A stretch of 64,000 bases of DNA from NCBI RefSeq assembly GCF_024713975.1, contig NC_091100.1:25557501-25621500 (forward strand), read 5' to 3'. This document shows positions 55,850 to 64,000 of the stretch, piece after piece. Position numbers and translations under genes: made by a program. Position 1 is the first letter of the stretch; the number at the start of each line of letters is the position of its first letter. Source of the stretch: Paralichthys olivaceus (Eukaryota > Chordata > Actinopteri > Pleuronectiformes > Paralichthyidae). Under the pieces are notes generated by a model. The model was not told the DNA's origin and made no database searches. It was given only the letters and a program-made list of their open reading frames with translations.

Positions 55850-57720
55850 AGATTTTTATTTTATCTGACGTTCTTTATAACATACATAACATATGCCAGT
55901 AAGAAAGAAAAAATGAGGACATTCTTGAAATGAGTAACCACAGTGCTCACAACCACAAAAACAAGACCAAAACAAAACAATAAAATAAATTAATAAAATA
56001 AAAAACATCCCACTTAAACCTGTCCCCCATCAGTCCAGGCCTCCTCATAAAGTATTAATACTAAATGACTTTTGAGCTTCACGGATATCAGACTTCACAT
56101 TTCTATTTCTGTTACGACCCATGGGATTGTATAGTGTCTAGGGATGTTTGAAAGGGCCTAACACTGCGCAGAGCAGGGTGTGTGGTGTGTTCACAAAGTA
56201 AACCAAACCAAGGTTCTTGTAAAAGGAACAATAATTTATTATACAAAAATAAACGCCACAGGGAACAAAGGAACTATGAGCGGTGCCCAAGCAAAGAAAT
56301 CATAAATCACAACGTGCAGTCCTAAGCTAGTGCAGCAACACTATGCTATCACAGAAACCGAATTCTAAGCTACTCTACACATCATAAATACGTGGTGTGG
56401 CACCTACTCCTTACCTAGTGATTTTAACAGGTGTAAGGCTACTGGGTGGAAATGTAAACCCATGGGTGTCTTACCTGTTCACCTTTCCCCTAACGAATAA
56501 TACAGAAGCCAACTCTCTGACAGCACCTCTCCGGCTCTCTCTCTCAAAAGCAAAAGGCTCCCACATGAACACAGCACATATATATATAGGTGGCGGTGGC
56601 GCCCTCTGATTGGCAGACAGGACCAGTGGGTTGATTGGACACAGGTGGGCTTGAGTGACTGATCACCTGGGGAGAAAACAGAGGAACAGAACAGAACACA
56701 CATACACCAAACTGACACAAGAGGGGGACATAACAATTTCTGACCCGCTTGCCCACACGGGCTGTCAATCGTTCCAAGTACACAATATCTAAATACCTTA
56801 GACCCCACACTCGATGGGAGAGGGGTGGCTTCCATCGCACTGTGAGCAGTTTTTTCACTGCAGTGAGCCCAGCTATTATTACTTGCTTTTTGACCAGTGT
56901 TAAGCCCAACTCAGACTAACCATTTAGTATAAATGTAACAGGAGAATGAAGGATGCCACACTCATGCCTCATCTGTGGAGGACATTACCAAAACATATTG
57001 AAATAACTCCCAGCAGCCTTCATAGGGCATAGAATGCAAATAGGGTCAGGAAGAATTTTCATTAATCATTGCTTCCTAAGTGTCATGTACACTCAGTGTG
57101 TAAAATTGTTGTGTATTTGCTGGTGATCAGGATTTGTGGAGGCTTGTATGATAGACCCGACTATATTTCAGTCGTAAGATGGATTCAGCTCCGGGATATC
57201 GGCCCTCCATAGAGCATCCAGGGAATGCAGTGAGACTTTAAGGCAGCTTGCAACTGCAAATAAAAGAAAAAAGAGGGATGTGGTAGATCAAATTGAGTGT
57301 ATAAGTCCTGGAATGATTGCAAACCTTCTTCCCCAAAAATATCCCCCATTGTGCGAATTCCCTTCTCTCTCCAACGCGAAAACTGGATAGGATGGCCATT
57401 AATCAACTGCCTGGAATTATTTAATATAGAAGAGAATTGGTTCCATTCAAAGGGACAGTTACACAGTCTCTCAGCTGCCCTCCATACAATGAGCAACTGC
57501 AAGATAATCTGGTAATACTTCTGATGACACTGAGTGATAGGCACTTTGGAAAACACAAATTCTCTGAGGGAGTCAGGACGTTCCAGACTTTCTTCCAGAA
57601 GGCGCCTTGACATGATGCCTCTGGCTCGAACCAGTTTAAAAATGGTCTAAGCCCAATAATACAATTTTAAATTTGGAAGAGAGCAACTCTTCAGTGATGG
57701 TGCATCGACAAAAGACACAA
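55850..57720 (-). mobile_element. L1-like LINE 3' part, split by a solo LTR
   Basis: Minus-strand frames give ORF2 C-terminal text: SLPNLKLYYWA near 57690; VWRAAERLCNCPFEWNQF, RWREKGIRTMGDIFGEEG and FDLPHPSFFFYLQLQ at 57613-57185; and VWGLRYLDIVYLERLTARVG near 56830-56760, after frameshifts. The order matches the region after the RT domain of L1/Tx1-type elements. A 3' UTR-like AT-rich stretch continues at 56109-55850, beyond the inserted LTR. Confidence 0.7.
56110..56735 (-). mobile_element. Solo LTR with 5-bp target duplication
   Basis: On the minus strand it starts TGTTATGTCC and ends GGTCGTAACA, with the TG...CA ends required of LTRs and a 5-base inverted repeat (TGTTA/TAACA). The direct repeat atttc flanks both sides (56105-56109 and 56736-56740). 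Inside are a TATA-like run (tatatatatag) and a poly(A)-signal-like aataaa. No internal retroelement genes flank it, so it is a recombination product. Superfamily not determined. Confidence 0.85.
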
Positions 57721-57724
57721 CAAC

Positions 57725-60200
57725 ACTGAGCATTTCCTAATCCACACTCAAACCACAACTCCATAAAATTTTATGAAGTTCATGGGTCCTGCAACGGCCT
57801 GCTACTAAGAGAAGGAAACTGAACATCTAGTATTCGTATTTACATCAACAACGACAATTTATTTCAGCACTCTATGATAGACAAATAAATACACTGGCGA
57901 CATAACAGTGAACAGCTTTAAGCAGCTGTATCTCCATGGCCCTCTGGCTCTGCAAGTTGATGTTTCTCATGTTTCCTGACACAGCTGCATTGCACAGAAA
58001 CAGAAAACAGGAACAACATTTTACATTTCATTTTGTGACATTTCAATGGTAAATTTTTGTTATGGTTATAAGTCTTTTTTATAAGTATAAAAATTGTTTG
58101 TCTTTTATTTGTCAGACAATTGCCACAAACACAGAATGTGTCATTATGTCAATGACATAAAGCAAGAGTTCCCCAGGCAGCTTGTAGTTGTGTGGTTTGT
58201 GCCCAAATGTGAAAAATCGAAACCAATTTAAGGTAAAAATAGTACAGTTCTGAGCCTCCCTCTCACACTTCTATTGCGTGCATGTGTATGTGTGTAAACC
58301 TGCTGTCCATCCATCCTTCTAGTCTTCTTTTTCTTCCCCGTATTTCCTCCTGCTTTGCTGTTTTTTCACGACCCCCATCTGACCCTCTTATCCTCTTCAA
58401 AGAAGGAAAGAAGGAGTGAGAAAGATTAAATAAATTATATTTTACCACTTCCTGCTTCTCATCCAATGGCAGTCCATTATCGACTCATCATAAGTGACTG
58501 CTGTATAATGGAGACATTGGGGTATAGATGGAAACTGCTGTGATTGGATTATGGGGAAATGTGATCTCCTGGACTGGATATGGTTTGCGGTGAGTATTTG
58601 AATGTAGAAAGTGGTACATTAGGTTGAGGTCTGCTTCACTCACTGTGGTCCACCTTTGACATAAAATATTCATTTTATAATAAATCAGCAAAACTGCATT
58701 TCTGGCTATGTAAATGTGGACATGAAGTCCTGGAATGATACTATAGGATATTTTAATGATTTCTTTTAAAAGCTTTTAAGGGCTTTTGATGTTTGTGATG
58801 TAACCAAATGTACAGCCAAGGAAACTGGAATCACTGTTAATTCTATCGTTATTATTATTATTATTATTTATACTATCTGTTGTTTTTATTGGGATGAACT
58901 GAATAAACACAGCTTTGTCTCAAAATAAAATGTCTCAATTTATTGTATCTAAAATAAATGATACCCAAGGTGGGTAAAGCCAGTTACTTATTTTCCTCAA
59001 GTCCATATGATTTGTTTCCAGCTGTCACTTCACTTGGAGAGATTGACAATTTGGAACTTCATCTCCCACTAAGTAGAACAACAAAACCAAAACCTAATAC
59101 ACGTTCACCAAAAGACACCAAAGAAGGCAAAGCTGTCACAGGTGAAAATGCCTTTCAGAATTCAAAAAGGGTCTCATTGTAACCTCTTGATCACAGATGT
59201 CTTTTTTTCTTATTCAAAGTTTAATAAACAAGGCTCTCTGCTTCTGCTCTTACGCAAGTCACTTTGCTAATTCAAGCCAAACATTCGCAGACACTGATAT
59301 TAAACTGATTTATTTGACTGAGTGAAACATAAAGCAAGTGCATTTCTGATTTTTTTCTTCACATTCATTTTCATTACCTCCATTTTTATCGATTCATATT
59401 TGTTGCTTCCATCCTTCATACAATGTGGGGATATTTCCATCACAAGTATAGTGAATCCAGTGGTTCTTCACTTCCTCAGATGATGGGTGCAGCCAACAGC
59501 ACATTCAAAATCTTTTGTGTTATAGGTTTCAGCGTTGGACAGCAAGAAACGTTCATTCATTTGTCAGTGTATAATTATTATTACTACTACATAAACAAAC
59601 ACACAAATAATTAAAATAAAACCAAATGTTAGAATCAGAGACAGAAACACCTATCAATACAACATATGTGACACCAGAATTGTAAATAAGTAGGTAAAAC
59701 CTTTATTAAAACCCATCTTTTGACTGTAAATCTAGAATTTAGTGCATAAAAACACAGACCATGAACAAACATGAACATCCATGGTGCATGAGGGAGGGAG
59801 GGGAACATGAGAATCAGAGATCAGAGATATATAACACACAGAGAGAAAGTGAGAGAGCGAGAAAGAAAGAGAGCCAGACAGAGAGAGCGAGAGAACTAAA
59901 TCGACTTAACTCAATATTGACTTCCATTAAGGCATTTCTCAACATTTCTGAACTGTCTTGACAAAGACTCCTGGACCATTCCATGAAGAAGAGGATTTAC
60001 TCCTGGATATCTGGATACTGCTCTCACTGTTTCTTCAGCAAACAGTAACAACGCTGTCAGCCTTATTTTGGCGGATTTGTATAATTTACAGACACCTGCT
60101 GCCTTTTTTCATACTTTATATCAAAAATACACACAGAGCGGGATATAAGTGACATCACATACAGGAAATACACAAACACACACTTCTTGTTTCTACTGAC
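57725..60200. other. p2rx3 upstream region
   Basis: AT-rich DNA with (ATT)n near 58852-58870, GA-rich runs near 59842-59892 and no exon I can support. The p2rx3 transcription start is somewhere close to its first coding exon but no TATA box stands out. Confidence 0.35.
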
Positions 60201-60217
60201 ATTCACACACTTTTAGG

Positions 60218-63200
60218 ATGTGGTCCTGCATAACAGACTTCTTCACCTATGAAACCACCAAGTCAGTGGTGGTGAAGAGCTGGACCATCGGCATCATCAA
60301 CCGTGTCGTCCAACTTCTCATCATCACATACTTCATCGGGTGAGTGTTTCTCTTCATTCAGCTCTATTTTTAGAATCTTACAGTGTTTACTTTGCTCTGG
60401 TTGAAATATCTGGTTGGCATCGTCTATTATATTACACAAAACTGTTACTATCAAATATGATCAATGTTTTATTATTATCTATACAGATAATCTTTTGAGG
60501 GTCACAGAGGAAAGAGCCACTCCCAAATATATATTATTTTAACATATGTGTGTGTGTGTGTGTCTCTCTGTGTGTGTGTGTGTGTTTCAGGTGGGTCTTT
60601 GTCAATGAGAAGGCCTACCAGGTGAGAGACACAGCTATTGAATCATCAGTGATGACCAAAGTCAAAGGTTTTGGAATCTACAATAACAAGGTCATGGATG
60701 TTGCAGACTACGTCACTCCTACACAGGTACACTGAAACATCACATGGATGGATGAATGGATGAATGGATGTAGTAGTGTACTTGCAATGAAGTGATGTGT
60801 TTTATATGTGTGTTTTTACAGGGAGCTTCAGTCTTCTGCATCATTACTAAACTGATTACTACGGAGAACCAGGTCCAGGGATACTGTCCTGAGGTCAGCT
60901 AGTGCCATATCATTACTGCAATACTATTACTTATGCTTTACCATTACAAATACTTCTATCAGCATTACAGGTGCTGTAAATAATAAGCTATAAGGTCAAA
61001 CTCGTGCTGTCAGACGTTAACTATTACCTCTTGTTTTGATATAAAATACAAGATTCTCAATAATTAATACAGACTTTACAAAAGCTTTGGATAACAGAAC
61101 ACAACTTATAGTGCTGGAGTTAAATTAACACTGTGCCTGTACAGTACCAATACTTAAATACAGGTAGATGTGAAGTGGAGGAATAAAGACAATTACAGAT
61201 GATCCCACAAATTACTTATACAGGAGGTATATATTCCATTATTACACGGTATGTAGATGTACATGACCTATAGAGCTATCATTGTTTCAGGGAAGATACG
61301 TTTAATGACTTTTGCATCACTTGTTAAATCTGATGTGATTTTATTTCCAAAATAACCTTTTACGAACAAAAAGGTAAATAGTATTGTTCCTTCTGACAGC
61401 TAAATGTGTATTGTTCTCTGAGTGAGATGTATAAATGTAAATGTGGAGGGAATTCCTATATGTGACTTACAGGATAACCACAGAATATGCGTGATGCAAT
61501 GTAAATCATTAGAGTACTGTTTTCTTTCACATCATAAACAGTTACTTGTTCTGTCACTGATATACAAATAATCATTAAAGCAGCTTTGTGTGTGTGTGTG
61601 TCCAGAGTGAGAAGAAGTATAATTGTACCCAGGACAGCGACTGCTCGCGACATCTCAATAAACCAGGCAGTTATGGTGAGACCTTGATTCTGTTTTTTTT
61701 TTCATTTCCATTTCTGCGACACAATATTACAACACTTTTATCTGTTGAATGAACAAATGCATTGGCAGTGTTTATTTTTTTAAAAATATTTTCCTTTTCC
61801 TCCACAGGAATTCTTACAGGCAAATGTGTTTTTTTCAATGCCACTATAAAAATGTGTCAGATAAAAGGATGGTGTCCTGCTGAGATCGACACCGTCAAGA
61901 CGTAAGACAAAACTAAGCATGAGACAGGGAGCTTTGCTAACACTGTTAACCTCTAATGAACAATACTGACTACACTGACCATTAAAGGTTCAGTGTGTAG
62001 AATTTAGTTACACCTAGAGGCGAAGTGTCATGTTGCAGCTGAATACTCCTCATCTCACCCTCCCCTTCCAAACATGACAGATAACCTGTGGTGAACTTCA
62101 GCTGTCATGAAAACTCAAAAGGTTTTAGTTTGTGCAGTTTGGACATCAGTAAAAAACATGGCGGCCTCAACAGAGAGGACCCTCCTCCATGTTAATATAA
62201 AGTATTTAAATATAAAAGGCTCATTCTATGGTAAAGAAAACTGCAATTCATACAATTAAGATGAAACACACCAGAGAAAACATCACTAGGATTATTTTAT
62301 GTTCCCTTTCTGCCGATAGATTCCTTTCACCTAAATCCTACACACTGAACCTTTAAGAGTTCAAGGTTACAGATCAGAAGATCAGAATTCAGAATCAGAA
62401 TTCTTTTATTTGCCAGGTATGTTTGCACATACAGGAAATTGCCTTGGTGTCATTGGTGCACTACTTATGTACATGAAACAACAATATAAGAAACAACAAT
62501 ATATAAGAAATTGAATAAAATTAAAATAAAATAAAATAAAATAAAATAAAATAAAATAAAATAAAATAAAATAAAATAAAATAAAATAAAGTATATACAT
62601 ATATACAGTAACAGAGTAACAGGGTTATGGGCACGTGCTGTGCGAAGGTGCAGAGATTGGTGATAGTGCCAGTAGTATATAAGTAATAAATTATAAATTA
62701 TGTGCAGGGGGTGGGGTGTGGTGGGGTAGAGTCAGTGCGGTGCAGAGTCAGTGTGATGCAGGGGGCTTGTTTGTGAGCCCCACTGCCACGGGGAAAAAAC
62801 TGTTCAGATGGCGAGATATATACCTATAATCATTAATTAAAAAGGTTACTGACCTCCAATAATATCTGTACATGCATATAGTTTTTGTTTTATTTGAGCA
62901 TATTTTGAAATATCTACGATTTCTTCTTCAGGTACTCTGACTTATGTCTGTGTGTCTGTCTTCCTTTCTTTTTGCAGAACATCAATGATGGAAGTAGAGA
63001 ATTTCACCATTTTCATTAAGAATAGCATCCGCTTCCCAACTTTCAACTATACAAAGTATGACAAATATGATTTCCGTTATGATGACACTTTGGTCAGACA
63101 TGTTGACATGATAATATATCTTTGTCTGTGCAGAGGGAACTTCCTTCCTACTATAACAGGCGAATACATCAAAAAATGTAACTTTGACATGGTCAACAAC

Positions 63201-63275
63201 ACCTACTGCCCCATCTTCAAAGTGGGAGATGTGGTCCGCCACGCGCAGCAGAACTTCACCAAACTGGCAGAAAAG
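60218..63275 (+). CDS. p2rx3: ATP-gated P2X3 receptor subunit, first seven coding exons (partial)
   Basis: A trimeric cation channel opened by extracellular ATP, known in mammals from sensory neurons. Exons: 60218-60339, 60591-60726, 60822-60893, 61606-61675, 61808-61901, 62978-63055, 63134-63275; 238 residues in phase, then the window ends before the second membrane helix. Visible: cytosolic [15 protein letters not shown] with a conserved Thr-x-Lys site; first membrane helix about residues 24-45 ending [14 protein letters not shown]-binding lysines K64 and K66 in [15 protein letters not shown]; ectodomain cysteines in GYCPE, YNCTQ, SDCSR, GKCVF, KMCQI and [36 protein letters not shown]. These phrases are P2X3-like rather than P2X1, P2X4 or P2X5. 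An extra cysteine (C92) is seen where I recall Val in human P2X3. Intron 6 is only 78 bases. Confidence 0.95.
60547..60587. repeat. (GT)n tract forming the p2rx3 exon 2 acceptor region
   Basis: Alternating GT with a TCTCTC interruption runs to gtttcag, immediately before exon 60591-60726, in place of a normal pyrimidine tract. Confidence 0.9.
61982..62356. mobile_element. TTAA-bounded ~374-bp MITE, copy 3
   Basis: Starts ttaaaggttcagtgtgtaga and ends ctacacactgaacctttaa. In p2rx3 intron 5. The sequence directly to its right (gagttcaaggttacaga) matches that to the right of the copy at 54238-54422. Confidence 0.85.
62392..62822 (-). mobile_element. L2/CR1-like LINE 3' end with (AAAAT)n
   Basis: The left border cagaattcagaatcagaatt is the reversed TTCTGA tail seen at 15985. 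The right part on the minus strand reads cagttttttccccgtggcag, matching the SFFPRG region at the end of the RT frame. An (AAAAT)n block at 62516-62590 interrupts it. In p2rx3 intron 5, inserted between two segments that are contiguous at 54423-54530. Confidence 0.65.
62516..62590. repeat. (AAAAT)n pentanucleotide repeat
   Basis: About 14-15 uninterrupted AAAAT units. Confidence 0.95.
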
Positions 63276-64000
63276 GTAGAGTCGAAAGTACATTGTCAAG
63301 TCAATATAATTGTATTCTGGTTGTTCAGTGCTGAACATTATATATAGAATTTGAACATTATCCCTTTAGGCTGTGTCAGTTATGTGGTTTATGTAACCAA
63401 AATTAAGAAAATCCTTAAAAATATGTAAGCTGTGTTGTTGTAGAATGTAGTACTTGTAGGGCTACCTCTCTTTGTCTTCTTACTTTTATTTTTTAATTTT
63501 GCGCTGGGCTTGTGCTGAAATTTGTCCAAAACAGGTAGTGGAAGTACGCAGGCTTTCCCATGTTTTTTTATTTTTTTATATTACTACGTTAGCTCTCTTT
63601 TCCTAGTGTTGCCTTGTGTAATTGGTATTTTCTTGAGGGCCCAACAGAATCTTTTTTTATTTTGGAAAGGTGTGCCATATGTTTAGGTACTGGTAGAAAA
63701 CATTATCTTCCGAACTCATTTAAGTCTATAAATCCCATTGATATAGTTTTCTTGTGATAAGAGTAAGTGTGAATTCTCTGTGGGGATAACATGTATTTGA
63801 CCTCGGACCATGTTTCATTGATCAAAACAATCCACTGATTTCAGAGCATGGGTATTTCATTAACTCAGCTCTGACAGAGGTCTATTAAGCCCACTCAGCT
63901 GTCAAGTCAACAGTCAAGGTGCATGGACCAATTCTTATACATCAGTTCTTGTGAAGGGAAATAATGAAAGCCAGGGTTATTTGGGCAGTAAATGTAAAAT

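Noticed and set aside
57185..57613. 142-aa minus-strand frame as a host gene
   Set aside because: The wording (RWREKGI, then FEDL-like and FDLP text) is that of an L1-like ORF2 C-terminus.
60218..63275. P2RX1 or P2RX5 as the identity of the right gene (P2RX1 neighbours ATP2A3 in human)
   Set aside because: [18 protein letters not shown] and the rest match P2X3 far better than P2X1 or P2X5.
62952..63347. 131-aa single frame around the p2rx3 exons
   Set aside because: It reads straight through the 78-base intron 63056-63133; homology supports two exons (62978-63055 and 63134-63275).

Overview
This window is vertebrate nuclear DNA, most likely from a teleost fish. It is intron-rich and AT-rich. 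It is dense in CA/TG microsatellites and carries repeat families typical of fish genomes: L2/CR1-like and L1-like LINE fragments, tRNA-derived SINEs, short terminal-inverted-repeat (TIR) elements, a Tc1 remnant and a solo LTR. The coding sequences match vertebrate families throughout. I see no bacterial, phage or CRISPR content.

Four genes can be reconstructed exon by exon. (1) slc43a1 on the minus strand (CDS 12586 to 1417, 14 coding exons, 543 aa) is an LAT3-type neutral amino-acid transporter. (2) atp2a3 on the minus strand (CDS 41568 to 22293, 23 coding exons, 1063 aa) is a SERCA3 calcium pump with every catalytic and Ca-binding residue in place. Its last exon encodes a tail that looks like the SERCA2b eleventh membrane helix. 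(3) pold4 on the minus strand (CDS 49305 to 45278, 4 coding exons, 108 aa) is the small DNA polymerase delta subunit. (4) p2rx3 on the plus strand (first 7 coding exons, 60218 to 63275) is the ATP-gated P2X3 channel subunit; it runs off the right edge.

Layout: 1-1416 is the probable slc43a1 3' UTR; 1.4-12.6 kb is slc43a1; 12.6-22.3 kb holds slc43a1 5' intron or flank and intergenic DNA with two LINE relics; 22.3-43.0 kb is atp2a3; 43.0-45.0 kb is its upstream flank, with GC and CCAAT boxes; 45.0-50.1 kb is pold4; 50.1-60.2 kb is a transposon-packed gap between the divergent pold4 and p2rx3; 60.2 kb to the end is p2rx3. No operon-like cooperation is implied. The two membrane genes atp2a3 and p2rx3 both act in calcium signalling. 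In human, SLC43A1, P2RX3 and POLD4 lie on 11q, while ATP2A3 lies on 17p beside P2RX1.

The observations I rate highest are the TM11-like tail on SERCA3; precisely bounded mobile elements (a hAT-like element with an 8-bp target duplication, a solo LTR with a 5-bp target duplication, and a TTAA-bounded ~374-bp element in three full copies and one partial copy); a nested duplication linking 54.2-54.5 kb and 62.0-62.9 kb; and a recurring placement of microsatellites at splice sites. All exon boundaries were read by eye from GT/AG sites, phase continuity and homology, and were not confirmed with RNA data.
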